Source: Actinoalloteichus hymeniacidonis (GTDB lineage: Bacteria > Actinomycetota > Actinomycetes > Mycobacteriales > Pseudonocardiaceae). Taken from it: a DNA stretch of 64,000 bases. A model generated the notes under the pieces. The model worked only from the letters and a program-made list of their open reading frames with translations. It searched no databases and was not told the origin of the DNA. Both the position numbers and the translations under genes were made by a program. The DNA lies in contig NZ_JACHIS010000001.1 in NCBI RefSeq assembly GCF_014203365.1, positions 4,650,001-4,714,000 of the forward strand. The letters are read 5' to 3'. Position 1 is the first letter of the stretch. Every line of letters starts with the position of its first letter. Positions 1-13,358 of the stretch are shown here, piece after piece.

Positions 1-1196
1 AGCGGGAAACCGGCTCGGCGGATCACGGTCCGCACCTTGCGGGCGACCACGGGGATGTCGAGGACGTCTTCATGGAGCGCGGTGGTGGTGAACAGGCCGA
101 GGAAGCGGTGTTCGCCGTTGACCCGGCCCTCGTCGTCGAAGGTCTTGATTCCGACGTAATAGGGGTGCACCGGGCGGTGCACGGTGGACGGCGCGCTGCC
201 CTGGGTCAACACCAGCAGATTCGGGGCCAATGCCCGCGCCATGCCGTCCGGTACGTGGGCGAAGCCCTTCGTCTCCAGGCTGTCTCGACGCAGCACACCG
301 AGACCGGAGGCCAGCACGGTACGCAGCGCGGCCTCGTCGTGACCCGGATCGGTCTCGGTACCCGTCGAGGACTCGACGGCGGCGGAATCGGCGGCGGGTT
401 CGGCGATGAGTTCGTAGTGGCGATAGCCCAGGAAGGTGAAGTGGCCCGCAGCCAACCACCGCAGCAGCCGAGCACCGTCACGAACCTCGGTGACCGGCAC
501 CGGCAGCGTCGCCGACTCCAGTTCGTTGGCCAGTGATTGGGCCCGCTCCGCCATCCGGTCGGTGTCCTCGATCACCTCTCGGACGTCGTTGAGCACCGAA
601 TGCAGGCCTCGTTGCAATGCCTCCCTGGCCTCGAGGTCGCCGACCGGCGCGATCTCCAGATGCATCCAGGATTCCACGAGCGCGTCCGCGGGCGGGTCGC
701 TCGGGTCGGCCGAGTCCAGCACCTCGTGCATTTCACCCGCCAGGTCGCGTCGCACCACCACGATCGGATGCACGATGCGGATCACCGAGGCGTTCTGCCT
801 GCTCAGACCGGCAACGACCGATTCGACCAGGTACGGCATGTCGTCGGTGACGATCTGGACCACCGTGACGTCGCGGGTGACGCCCGCCTTCTCGTCCTCG
901 GGCGCGAAGACCCGGATCGCGGGTCTGCCCGCCACGCGGTGTTGGGCGAGTTCGACATGTGAGGACAGCATGGCGAGGAGTTGATCGGAATCATGCGCGA
1001 CGACCTCCTCGGCGGAGACGTCGCGGAAGTACAACCTGAGCAGGCGACCGAGCGAGGGTTGGGTGTCCGCAGCTCGGTCGAGCAACTCGTCGCGAGTGGA
1101 ATCGAGGGCGGCCGCCCGGTCCTGCCGGTGCTTCGGTGCCGCCTCGATGCCGTCGCCATTGACGCGCATCTCGGAACGTGCTCCTATCGAGGTCAT
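1..1196 (-). CDS. gdh: NAD-specific glutamate dehydrogenase (large, GDH2 type), N-terminal part
   Basis: Partial gene running off the left edge; about 398 N-terminal residues are present. In the family this roughly 180-kDa enzyme catalyses NAD-dependent oxidative deamination of glutamate to 2-oxoglutarate. Visible family signatures are LLRLYFRDVSAEEV near residue 50 and DDMPYLVESVVAGL near residue 120, then LRWLAAGHFTFLGYRHYE around residue 250, all in the regulatory N-terminal region. The catalytic domain is outside the window. Two in-frame ATGs are possible. The one at 1196 has GGAG nine bases upstream; the one at 1169 also has a GGAG at about 11 bases. I chose 1196. The gene is transcribed toward the left edge and follows the TPR/EttA block on the same strand after a 126-bp gap. 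Confidence 0.93.
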   Translation of the reverse strand, partial: MTSIGARSEMRVNGDGIEAAPKHRQDRAAALDSTRDELLDRAADTQPSLGRLLRLYFRDVSAEEVVAHDSDQLLAMLSSHVELAQHRVAGRPAIRVFAPEDEKAGVTRDVTVVQIVTDDMPYLVESVVAGLSRQNASVIRIVHPIVVVRRDLAGEMHEVLDSADPSDPPADALVESWMHLEIAPVGDLEAREALQRGLHSVLNDVREVIEDTDRMAERAQSLANELESATLPVPVTEVRDGARLLRWLAAGHFTFLGYRHYELIAEPAADSAAVESSTGTETDPGHDEAALRTVLASGLGVLRRDSLETKGFAHVPDGMARALAPNLLVLTQGSAPSTVHRPVHPYYVGIKTFDDEGRVNGEHRFLGLFTTTALHEDVLDIPVVARKVRTVIRRAGFP

Positions 1197-1322
1197 ATTC
1201 AACGACTCCACACTCACTGGATCTCGGATCTTCGAGACCGAACCACCATAGGTCTCGACCGCAGTCGGGTTGTGTCCGAGGGTGCCTGGAAAACGGCCGT
1301 CATGAGGGCTCTTTCACCCACC

Positions 1323-5960
<4,638 letters not shown>

Positions 5961-5967
5961 GCTCCGT

Positions 5968-7644
5968 TCAGTCGCGGGTCAGTTTGCGCTTGGTGACCCG
6001 GTGCGGACGCGCCGCGTCGGCTCCCAGACGCTCGACCTTGTTCTTCTCGTATCCCTCGAAGTTTCCTTCGAACCAGTACCAGTTTGCCGGGTTTTCGTCA
6101 GTTCCCTCCCACGCGAGGATGTGGGTGGCCACCCGGTCGAGGAACCAGCGATCGTGGGAGATCACGACGGCGCAGCCGGGGAACTGCTCCAGCGCGTTCT
6201 CCAGGGAGCTGAGAGTCTCGACGTCGAGGTCGTTGGTCGGTTCGTCGAGCAGGATCAGGTTTCCACCCTGCTTGAGCGTGAGTGCGAGGTTCAACCGGTT
6301 GCGCTCGCCACCGGATAGGACACCCGCAGGCTTCTGCTGATCGGGCCCCTTGAAGCCGAAGGCTCCGATGTAGGCGCGAGAGGGCATCTCGACGTTGCCG
6401 ACATGCATGTAGTCGAGTCCGTCGGAGACCACCTCCCATACGTTCTTCTCCGGGTCGATGCCGCCCCGGTTCTGGTCGACGTAGGACAGCTTCACGGTTT
6501 CGCCGATGCGCACGACACCGTCGTCGGCCTTCTCGAGCCCGACGATCGTCTTGAACAGCGTCGTCTTTCCGACGCCGTTGGGACCGACGACGCCGACGAT
6601 CCCGTTTCGAGGCAGGTCGAAGGAGAGTCCGTCGATCAAGACCCGATCGTCGAAGCCCTTCTTCAGCCCGTTGATCTCGACGACGACATTGCCCAGCCGC
6701 GGGCCCGGCGGGATCTGGATCTCCTCGAAGTCGAGCTTCCTGGTCTTGTCGGCTTCGGCGGCCATCTCCTCGTACCGAGCCAACCGGGAGCGAGACTTGG
6801 TCTGTCGTGCCTTGGCGTTGGACCGCACCCACGCGAGTTCGTCACGCAGCCGCTTCTGCAGCTTCTGGTCCCGCTTACCCGCGACGGCCAACCGCTCGGC
6901 CTTCTGCTCGAGGTAGGTCGAGTAGTTGCCCTCGTAGACGAAGGTGCGGCCCCGGTCGAGCTCGAGGATCCACGCCGCGACGTTGTCGAGGAAGTACCTA
7001 TCGTGCGTCACGGCGAGAACGGCGCCCGAGTAGTTCGCCAGGTGCTGTTCGAGCCACAGCACGCTCTCGGCGTCGAGGTGGTTGGTCGGCTCGTCGAGGA
7101 GCAACAGGTCGGGTTGGGAGAGCAACAGCTTGCACAGGGCGACCCGGCGGCGTTCACCACCGGAGAGGACCTTGACGTCGGCGTCCGGCGGCGGGCACCG
7201 CAGCGCGTCCATCGCCTGTTCCAGCTGCGAATCGAGGTCCCAGGCGTCTGCGTCGTCGAGTTCCTCCTGGAGGGCGCCCATCTCCTCCATCAACTCGTCG
7301 GAGTAGTCCGTGGCGAGCTGTGCCGCGATCGCGTTGAAGCGGTCGAGCTTCGTCTTGATCTCGCCCACGCCCTCCTCGACATTGCCGAGTACGGTCTTGT
7401 CCTCGTTGAGCGGCGGTTCCTGCTGCAGGATGCCGACCGTGAACCCGGGCGTCAGGTAGGCCTCGCCGTTGTTGGGCTGGTCGAGTCCCGCCATGATCTT
7501 CAGGACACTGGACTTACCGGCGCCGTTGGGACCGACGACGCCGATCTTGGCTCCGGGGTAGAACTGGATGGTCGCATCGTCGAGGATGACCTTGTCCCCG
7601 TGCGCCTTGCGGACCTTTTTCATGGTGTAGATGAACTCGGCCAT
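5968..7644 (-). CDS. ettA: Energy-dependent translational throttle protein EttA (ABC-F ATPase)
   Basis: A 558-aa ABC-F protein, the usual EttA length. It is soluble and binds the ribosomal E site; in the family it gates entry into the elongation cycle according to the ATP/ADP ratio. It has two ABC cassettes. The first has Walker A GPNGAGKSS (about residue 39) and signature LSGGERRRVALCKLLL; the second has GPNGVGKTT (about 355) and LSGGERNRLNLALTL. Each is followed by LLLDEPTN and a histidine switch (AVTHDRYF, VISHDRWF). The region between the cassettes carries the arm/linker segment (LAWVRSNAKARQTKSRSRL) typical of EttA. There are no transmembrane segments, which excludes a transporter. It is the first gene of a likely operon with the long TPR protein immediately downstream. 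Confidence 0.97.
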   Translation of the reverse strand: MAEFIYTMKKVRKAHGDKVILDDATIQFYPGAKIGVVGPNGAGKSSVLKIMAGLDQPNNGEAYLTPGFTVGILQQEPPLNEDKTVLGNVEEGVGEIKTKLDRFNAIAAQLATDYSDELMEEMGALQEELDDADAWDLDSQLEQAMDALRCPPPDADVKVLSGGERRRVALCKLLLSQPDLLLLDEPTNHLDAESVLWLEQHLANYSGAVLAVTHDRYFLDNVAAWILELDRGRTFVYEGNYSTYLEQKAERLAVAGKRDQKLQKRLRDELAWVRSNAKARQTKSRSRLARYEEMAAEADKTRKLDFEEIQIPPGPRLGNVVVEINGLKKGFDDRVLIDGLSFDLPRNGIVGVVGPNGVGKTTLFKTIVGLEKADDGVVRIGETVKLSYVDQNRGGIDPEKNVWEVVSDGLDYMHVGNVEMPSRAYIGAFGFKGPDQQKPAGVLSGGERNRLNLALTLKQGGNLILLDEPTNDLDVETLSSLENALEQFPGCAVVISHDRWFLDRVATHILAWEGTDENPANWYWFEGNFEGYEKNKVERLGADAARPHRVTKRKLTRD

Positions 7645-7809
7645 GCCGGCGATCGTAGAGCGACGCCGAGAGGCGAGATACCTCGGCAGTCACTCACCGG
7701 CATCCGCCGCCCGCCCGCCGGGCTCGCCGCGCCGGCAGGGAGCCGCGCCACCGGATCACCAGACCGGTGGGCACGCTCGACGAGTGGATCATTCGGTCTG
7801 ACGGAAAGC

Positions 7810-7844
7810 CAGGCTGGGAGCGGTCGGGGTCCGCCCCCAGCCTG
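7810..7844 (-). terminator. Hairpin terminator after the Ssb paralogue
   Basis: A 14-bp inverted repeat (CAGGCTGGGAGCGG against CCGCCCCCAGCCTG, one mismatch) with a 7-nt loop begins 5 nt after the ssb stop codon. No U-tract is needed for GC-rich actinomycete terminators. Confidence 0.65.
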
Positions 7845-7848
7845 ACGC

Positions 7849-8331
7849 TCAAGGGACGGCCACCAGATTTACGGCGGGCGCCGGAGTCGAACCGCCATAC
7901 TCGGTGTCGGTGCGCTCGCCGAGATCACCGACAAGGTCGCCGCCACCCGTCGGCGCCCGGGCGAGATCGGACCGACTCGGCCGCTCCAGGCTCGCACGGC
8001 ATCGGGCGAGGTCCGGGCCGATCGCCGAGGCGGTCAACTCGGTGCGCCGAAGCCGCTGACCACCGCTGTCGAAATCGCGGCTGCGTAGCCTGCCGTGCAC
8101 GATCACCGGATCGCCGCGCCGCAGCAGCGCCAACACGCGTTGGGCGAGCAGCCGGAAGCAGCGAACTATCACGAACAGTCGGTCGCCGGTCACCCACTGT
8201 CCGTTCCGGCGGTCGTAACGTCGTTCGATGCTGCCCAGCCGAAAGGTCGTCGTCGGAGTTCCCTCGGCACTGCGGCGGAACCGCAGCTCGCTGATCACCA
8301 CCCCGGTGATCGTGGTGCTTGTCTCGTTCAT
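7849..8331 (-). CDS. ssb: Single-stranded DNA-binding protein, short paralogue
   Basis: A 160-aa Ssb-type OB-fold protein. The first roughly 105 residues follow the family: VISELRFRRSAEGTPTTTFR, WVTGDRLFVIVRCFRLLAQR and GDPVIVHGRLRSRDF are recognisable beta strands of the fold. The C-terminal roughly 55 residues are Arg/Ala/Gly-rich. They lack the acidic DDDIPF-like tip that housekeeping Ssb uses to recruit partners. It therefore looks like the secondary Ssb that actinomycetes keep near ettA, perhaps linked to competence, sporulation or repair rather than general replication (inference). The start ATG at 8331 opens directly into the OB fold. It is a single-gene unit with its own terminator. 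Confidence 0.88.
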   Translation of the reverse strand: MNETSTTITGVVISELRFRRSAEGTPTTTFRLGSIERRYDRRNGQWVTGDRLFVIVRCFRLLAQRVLALLRRGDPVIVHGRLRSRDFDSGGQRLRRTELTASAIGPDLARCRASLERPSRSDLARAPTGGGDLVGDLGERTDTEYGGSTPAPAVNLVAVP

Positions 8332-8444
8332 CGATACGCCCCTGACGCTCTAGTCCGTTTCTCCGAGGTACCACTTCGAACTCCCTCGGCACTGGGACCA
8401 GGATCGTCACGATCACTACGAGCGGCAACGACGCCGTGACAAAC

Positions 8445-8471
8445 TGTGGATGGAGAACCGTATGTGGACAA
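8445..8471. other. Pair of DnaA-box-like 9-mers
   Basis: TGTGGACAA at 8463-8471 is the exact complement of the actinobacterial DnaA box TTGTCCACA. TGTGGATGG at 8445-8453 is a close relative in the same orientation, 18 bp away. They lie in the 190-bp gap between the ssb paralogue and the CopD/CtaG gene. Two boxes are too few for oriC; they may titrate DnaA or regulate a neighbour, or be chance. Confidence 0.35.
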
Positions 8472-8522
8472 CACGCCGAGGCGGGCTGCGTTCTCGGACG
8501 TGCTGCATCGGCCGGTGTGCTA

Positions 8523-10556
8523 TCAGGGACGTTCGGACAGCTTCTTGAGCATCTCGTTGTAGGCGGCGCGGTCGGCGTCGCCGTCGGTGTCGGCTCGTCG
8601 ATCCTCTCGCCGCGCGGTCCGATTCTCGCTGCGGGCCCACTGCACCAGCAGGGCGATCAGCACCACCAGCACCGGGATCTCGCCCGATGCCCAGGACAGC
8701 CCGCCCCCGAGTCGCTGGTCCTCCAAGAGATCGGTGGCCCACGGCAGGGCGAGATTGCGGTAGAAATCGCTGCCGATGACCGTGGTCGAACTCATCAGCG
8801 CGATACCGAAGAAGGCGTGGAAGGGCATCGAGGCGAACAGCAGCCCGAGCTTCCCCAACGGCGGGATGGTGCGCGGCGCCGGGTCCACCCCGATGACCAG
8901 CCAGTAGAAAAGGTATCCGGTGATGACGAAGTGGGCGTTCATCGCGATATGCGCCCAGTGCTCCTCCAGCGCGGCATCGAACAGCCCGGAGAAGTACAGG
9001 ACGTAGAAGGAACCGACGAACAGGGTGAAGGCGACCGCGGGATGCGTCAGGATCCGGGTGACGCGGGAGTGCATCGCGGCGAGAATCCATTCCCGGGGCC
9101 CGGGCGGCGCATTCCGACCAGCGACGGGCAGGGCCCGCAGTGCGAGCGTGATCGGGCCGCCGAGAGCGAGCAGGATCGGCACCAGCATCGCCAACAGCAT
9201 GTGGGCGCCCATATGCACGCTGAACATGGCGGGCGCATACCGGCCGATGCCCGATGACGTGGCGATCAACAGCGTGGCGCAGCCTGCCAACCAGGCGATG
9301 GTCCGACCGCGCTGCCAGGTGTCTCCGCGACGAGCAAGTCGGCGCACTCCGAGCAGGTAGAGCACCGCCAGCACGATGGCCGCCGTACCGAAGATCAGGT
9401 CGAAGCGCCAGTCCAGCGCGAGCGCGCCCAGGCTGGGTGGCCCGTCGAGGTTGTAGCCGAGAGCCAGCTCGGTGCGCGACAACTCCGTCGGGTTCAGTTC
9501 ACCGGGCGGCGGTGTCCGGCCCAGTGCCACGGAGACACCCAGGGTTCCGAGCATGAGCAAGACCTCGACGGAGGCCAGGCGCACCAGGGCTCGGCCGGAC
9601 CCGGTGGCGACGACGCTGGCAACACTGCGTTCCCGCTGGAAGTAGCCGACGACGCCAAGGGCGATCAGGGCGAAGATCTTGATCAACAGGAGCTGGCCGT
9701 ACAGCGTGGTGAACAAGTCACCCACGCTCACCCGCACCAGTCCGTTGATGGTGCCCGAACAGGCCATGACGATCCAGCAGACCAGGGCGATCCGGGAGAA
9801 CCGGGTGGTGGCCAATGCCAGGTGCGAGCCTCGCCGAATCCCATGGGCCAGTAGCGCGATCAGGCCACCGATCCAGAGGCACGCTGCGAACAGGTGGAAC
9901 AGCAGGCTGTTCGTCGCGACGTCGTGGGCTCCGCCCGTGGCCGAGTGTCCGGTCATCACCACGGGAAGCAACGCGGCCAATGCCAGCGCGAAGACCGCAA
10001 CCGTCCAACGCCAGGTCAGAACCAATCGGCACATGACGGCGACCACCAGGGCGAGCAGTGCGGTCAGCGCCCACGCTCCGCTCTGCTCGAGCCGGGGCAC
10101 CAGATTCATCATGCTCTCGAGATCGAGAACCTCCGAGACCGGACGACCGAGAGCCTCGGCGACCTGCAGCGGAACCAGCAGGATCGACCCGACAGCCCAG
10201 AACAGGCCCGCGATACCCGCGGTACGCGCAGCGGCGTATCCGTCGGCAGCGAGCATCCCCGTGGCCTGCGGCGGGACCAGGAACGCGGCGAAGAGCAACG
10301 ACCCGATGCAGACCATCGCGCCCAACTCGGCGACGACCCGCACCACCGGCAGCCCGAACTCGACCATCGCCCCTGGATCGGGCAGCCCCAACGCGGCGGT
10401 GAGCTCGTCCGAGGACAGACCGGTGAGCAATGCCGCGAGCACGATGGCGAATACGGCGCCGGGCAGCAGCAAGGCGGCCAACGCCGTCGCGCGCCGCCGA
10501 CGCGGTGCGGCATCGGACTCAGGAAGGTCGCTGGCCGGGGACGTCTCGGAAGGCAC
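8523..10556 (-). CDS. CopD/CtaG fusion: copper import and cytochrome c oxidase assembly membrane protein
   Basis: A 677-aa polytopic membrane protein with about 14-15 hydrophobic segments. Residues about 60-340 form a CopD-like domain (MTGHSATGGAHDVATNSLLF, with His residues). Residues about 375-640 form a CtaG_Cox11-like domain with SVHMGAHMLLAMLVPILLAL and AHFVITGYLFYWLVIGVDP. Family knowledge: CopD imports copper and CtaG (caa3_CtaG) delivers copper to the CuB centre of aa3-type oxidase, so the fusion probably moves copper across the membrane into the oxidase. The charged tail (SENRTARREDRRAD) is cytoplasmic. The start is GTG at 10556; its ribosome binding site is weak. It stands alone between the ssb paralogue and the tRNA gene. 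Confidence 0.9.
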   Translation of the reverse strand: MPSETSPASDLPESDAAPRRRRATALAALLLPGAVFAIVLAALLTGLSSDELTAALGLPDPGAMVEFGLPVVRVVAELGAMVCIGSLLFAAFLVPPQATGMLAADGYAAARTAGIAGLFWAVGSILLVPLQVAEALGRPVSEVLDLESMMNLVPRLEQSGAWALTALLALVVAVMCRLVLTWRWTVAVFALALAALLPVVMTGHSATGGAHDVATNSLLFHLFAACLWIGGLIALLAHGIRRGSHLALATTRFSRIALVCWIVMACSGTINGLVRVSVGDLFTTLYGQLLLIKIFALIALGVVGYFQRERSVASVVATGSGRALVRLASVEVLLMLGTLGVSVALGRTPPPGELNPTELSRTELALGYNLDGPPSLGALALDWRFDLIFGTAAIVLAVLYLLGVRRLARRGDTWQRGRTIAWLAGCATLLIATSSGIGRYAPAMFSVHMGAHMLLAMLVPILLALGGPITLALRALPVAGRNAPPGPREWILAAMHSRVTRILTHPAVAFTLFVGSFYVLYFSGLFDAALEEHWAHIAMNAHFVITGYLFYWLVIGVDPAPRTIPPLGKLGLLFASMPFHAFFGIALMSSTTVIGSDFYRNLALPWATDLLEDQRLGGGLSWASGEIPVLVVLIALLVQWARSENRTARREDRRADTDGDADRAAYNEMLKKLSERP

Positions 10557-10935
10557 CTGACGAGAGTAGGCACCGCGCGGTTGTGACCCAGCTCCGGTAT
10601 CGGGCCGCCCTCGCGAAACGCCACCGCACCCTGTTCGACTGTGATGTAGGCGATAACGGGTGAAGAGGTGTTGACCATCCCGCAGCCCGGCGAGGCCGAG
10701 GGTGGATACTTACTACCTGACCGAGAACACGCCGCAGGTGGGCGCCAAGCGGCAGGTCAGCGGACACCACTTTGAGCCAGGGAGGAAAACCACTGTCTGG
10801 ACCGGCGCGCGATCGGTGGGTAGTCAACGGTACAGCGATGCTGAATCGGTTGGATACCGGCTCGGCAACAAGCGCGCGCCAGAGCTGAACAAGGACTTCA
10901 CGCGGGTTACCCTGGCCGCGCGTCGAACACAGAAC
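10557..10935. other. Intergenic region before tRNA-Arg
   Basis: 379 bp between the CopD/CtaG start and the tRNA. Open frames here have poor codon use and one runs through the tRNA, so I call no gene. It should hold the divergent promoters for the two flanking genes, but I see no convincing -35/-10 pair. Confidence 0.6.
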
Positions 10936-11011
10936 GCCTCCGTAGCTCAGCGGATAGAGCGAGAGACTTCTAATCTCTTGGTCGCAGGTTCGAGTCCTGC
11001 CGGGGGCACCA
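10936..11011 (+). tRNA. tRNA-Arg (anticodon TCT)
   Basis: A complete cloverleaf. The acceptor GCCTCCG pairs with CGGGGGC (one G-U), there is a D-arm with TAGCTCAGCGGATAGAG, the anticodon stem AGAGA/TCTCT encloses loop CTTCTAA with anticodon TCT (reads AGA), and the T-arm is GCAGGTTCGAGTCCTGC. The CCA end is encoded at 11009-11011. AGA is a rare codon in high-GC actinomycetes, so this is the minor arginine tRNA. Confidence 0.97.
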
Positions 11012-11122
11012 CCGAAAGCCTGCGGTGACCAGCCTGAACGTCGCCAATGGCCGGTCACCTTGCAGCACGACTGCGAAGAATCTGCGTAGCACGCCTAGCG
11101 TGGGTGCGAGCGCAGCCGCGGT

Positions 11123-11239
11123 CTAGGGCGCGTACTCGTCCATGGGGGCAGCAGCGGCACCTCGATGTGCAAACGGGGACAGCACGGCTCCCGCGAGGAC
11201 CGCGATACCGAGCAGCACCATGAGTTCGAGCCCGTCCAC
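11123..11239 (-). CDS. Small single-pass membrane protein (38 aa)
   Basis: A 38-residue frame starting with GTG at 11239, preceded by AGGAAAGG at good spacing. Residues about 4-22 (LELMVLLGIAVLAGAVLSPF) form one hydrophobic membrane segment, followed by a short Ala-rich, acidic tail ending MDEYAP. I do not recognise the family. Its style resembles KdpF-like or other one-helix regulatory peptides, but no transporter gene is adjacent, so no function is assigned. Longer overlapping frames on either strand have poor codon use. Confidence 0.55.
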   Translation of the reverse strand: MDGLELMVLLGIAVLAGAVLSPFAHRGAAAAPMDEYAP

Positions 11240-11476
11240 CGCCTTTCCTCCTGCAGGCGCCGCCCGCGTACTCGGATGTCGACCACGTGCACGTCCGCAG
11301 CGCTGTCATTCGGCGGTGGCTCACCGCCGCATGCACCCGATTCGGAACCCGAACCTTCTACGTCGTCGACAGTGACGGATACCGCGACGTCATCCATGGC
11401 GTGGACGAGCTATGCCATCCGATCGGGTCGACCTGCCCGTCTAGTGGTGGGCGTGAGCCGTCTCGCAACAGCGTGT
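11240..11476. other. Intergenic region upstream of the small membrane gene
   Basis: Together with the terminator at 11477-11514 this fills the gap to the hydrolase at 11545. I see no convincing gene. Frames running through it have mixed third-position composition. Confidence 0.5.
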
Positions 11477-11514
11477 GTGAGGGGTGGGACGGCCATCGCC
11501 GTCCCACCCCTCAC
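11477..11514 (-). terminator. Strong 17-bp hairpin terminator
   Basis: A perfect inverted repeat GTGAGGGGTGGGACGGC / GCCGTCCCACCCCTCAC with a 4-nt CATC loop, about 30 nt past the stop codon of the hydrolase at 11545. It could also stop any transcript coming from the other side. Confidence 0.85.
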
Positions 11515-11544
11515 GGTGGTTCACCGCCTATCGCGGCTCGGTTC

Positions 11545-13065
11545 TCAGCCTGCCGCCTCGCAGGTCACGTCCTGCTCGGGCATCGTGCCGTCGACCAAGA
11601 AGCTCGTGGTGACGTTCAATGCGCAGGGGTTGGTACCGAGGACGTATCCGCCGTGCCCACTGCCGTCGATGCTCACCAGCCGGGAACGGTCGCCGAACTT
11701 CTCGTTGATCAGTTCGCCGCCACGCAGCGGGGTGACCGGGTCGCGCTGGTTCTGCACGACCAGAACGTTGGCCGGTCCGTCCGTGTTGATCTCCACCGGC
11801 GGCTCGAGCGGTTCCTGCCAGAAGGCACAGGGCGAGATGTTCGCGGAGGCGGCGCCGAAGAGCGGGTACTCCTCGCGGTCCTCGGCGACGGCCTGCTGGT
11901 AGGTCTCGACGTCCTCTGGCCATTCGACGTCGTTGCAGGTCACCGCGAGGAACACCGACCAGGTGTTGTCGGTGGGCGAGAGCTCGGAGTTGTCCGCCTC
12001 CGGGACGGACTCGACGGCCTGCCCGCCTGCGGCCTGGCCATCTGGGTCGAGCAACGACTGCCAGATTTGCGCCGTCTGGCCGTAGGACCGCTCGTTATAC
12101 AGGGCTGCGAAGATGCTCAACCGGAAGAGGTGACCGTTGAGGCCTGCCTGCGGGGTCTCATCGAGTCGCTCGGCGATGCTGAAATAGTTGTCGCGCACCT
12201 CTTCCGGTGTGCTGCCCAGTCCGTAGCTGTCGTGCCGGGCTGCGGCCCACTCGGCGAAGTCCGGGAAGGTCTCCTCCATGCCGTGGGCGTACCGGCGCAG
12301 CCCTTCCTGGTCTAGGTGGGTGTCGCCGATGTTGCTGTCGAGCACCACCTTGTCGGTGGTCTCGGGGAACATCGAGGCGTATGCGGCTCCGAGCGCGCTT
12401 CCGTAGGAGTACCCCAGGAAGCTGCCCTTCTCCTCGCCGAGTGCGGCCCGGATGCGGTCCAGGTCACGAGCCATGTTCGCCGTCGAGATGTGCCGCAGCC
12501 GTCCCTCGGTGTCGTTCGCCGCACACTGTTCGGCAATGCCCTCGGCGACCTTTGCCTGTTCGGCCACCGCCGCTTCGTCGACCGCGTACGGCGGGATGGC
12601 GCCGTAGTACTCCTGATCGTTGGTGAAACCGCAGCTCACCGGCGCCGAATGCCCGACGCCCCGCAGGTCCATGCCGATCAGGTCGTAGCTGTTCAGGACG
12701 CTGGCGGGTACACCCTGACTGACCATGAAATTGGGCTGGTCCAGCCCGGTCCCGCCCGGCCCACCCGGGTTCAGCATCAACACGCCGCGCCGCTGGTCCG
12801 GGTTACCGCTGGCCAGCTTCGAGATCATGAGGTCGATCTGCTCGCCATCGGGATCGCTGTAGTCCAGTGGCACCGGCACCGTGGCGCACTGCAACTGTGC
12901 GAGGGGGTCCGAAACGTCCTCAGGACACGCGTCCCACTGCATCTCCTGCCCTGTGGCTTCCTCCTCGCTCTGCCCCGACGCGAGCGGCAGCACGGCCAGC
13001 GTTCCGGCGAGGCCGAGCACGGCCACCAGAACCGCACCACCGCCAACGGTCCATTTTCGGTCCAT
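11545..13065 (-). CDS. Secreted alpha/beta hydrolase, tripeptidyl aminopeptidase (S33/TAP) family
   Basis: A 506-aa exported hydrolase related to Streptomyces tripeptidyl aminopeptidases (SlpD/SlpE/Tap). Residues 1-30 are a signal peptide (MDRKWT, then a hydrophobic VLVAVLGLAGTLAVL core). The catalytic serine is in the elbow GSFLGYSYGSALGAAYAS. The C-terminal TAP-like domain carries the Asp region NVLVVQNQRDPVTPLRGG and the catalytic His in DGSGHGGYVLG. Family members cleave N-terminal tripeptides or hydrophobic substrates outside the cell; the true substrate is not predictable. The ATG at 13065 has GGGGAG nine bases upstream and begins the signal peptide; an upstream in-frame extension lacks coding character. 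It is convergent on the small gene at 11123 and divergent from the kinase at 13359. Confidence 0.88.
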   Translation of the reverse strand: MDRKWTVGGGAVLVAVLGLAGTLAVLPLASGQSEEEATGQEMQWDACPEDVSDPLAQLQCATVPVPLDYSDPDGEQIDLMISKLASGNPDQRRGVLMLNPGGPGGTGLDQPNFMVSQGVPASVLNSYDLIGMDLRGVGHSAPVSCGFTNDQEYYGAIPPYAVDEAAVAEQAKVAEGIAEQCAANDTEGRLRHISTANMARDLDRIRAALGEEKGSFLGYSYGSALGAAYASMFPETTDKVVLDSNIGDTHLDQEGLRRYAHGMEETFPDFAEWAAARHDSYGLGSTPEEVRDNYFSIAERLDETPQAGLNGHLFRLSIFAALYNERSYGQTAQIWQSLLDPDGQAAGGQAVESVPEADNSELSPTDNTWSVFLAVTCNDVEWPEDVETYQQAVAEDREEYPLFGAASANISPCAFWQEPLEPPVEINTDGPANVLVVQNQRDPVTPLRGGELINEKFGDRSRLVSIDGSGHGGYVLGTNPCALNVTTSFLVDGTMPEQDVTCEAAG

Positions 13066-13358
13066 ACGTTCACACTCCCCGACGAGAACTCGCAGCCGAT
13101 CGTGTCGCCTGCTAAGAAGGCTGTGCTCGCCATTCCGACCATTTCGCAGGCCGGGACCGCCGCCCTCGTTCATCACGTTCTCGGTCTCTCGTGTCCGGTT
13201 GTCTACCGTGAACGAGTCTGTCCATTCGGCTCCGCAGCCACATCAGCCCGAGGACTCGAATCGTCTTCGACCTGAGACGAAGCGGCGGTTCGACTTTGGT
13301 CGAGGCGCCGAAGCCCCGGCTTGCCGCATCGCCAGGGCGGTGCCGCGATAATGACCGG

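Noticed and set aside
6403-7845. 480-aa plus-strand frame opposite ettA
   Set aside because: Antisense shadow of a clearly conserved gene.
10702-11028. 108-aa plus-strand frame
   Set aside because: It reads straight through the tRNA-Arg gene and has no coding bias.
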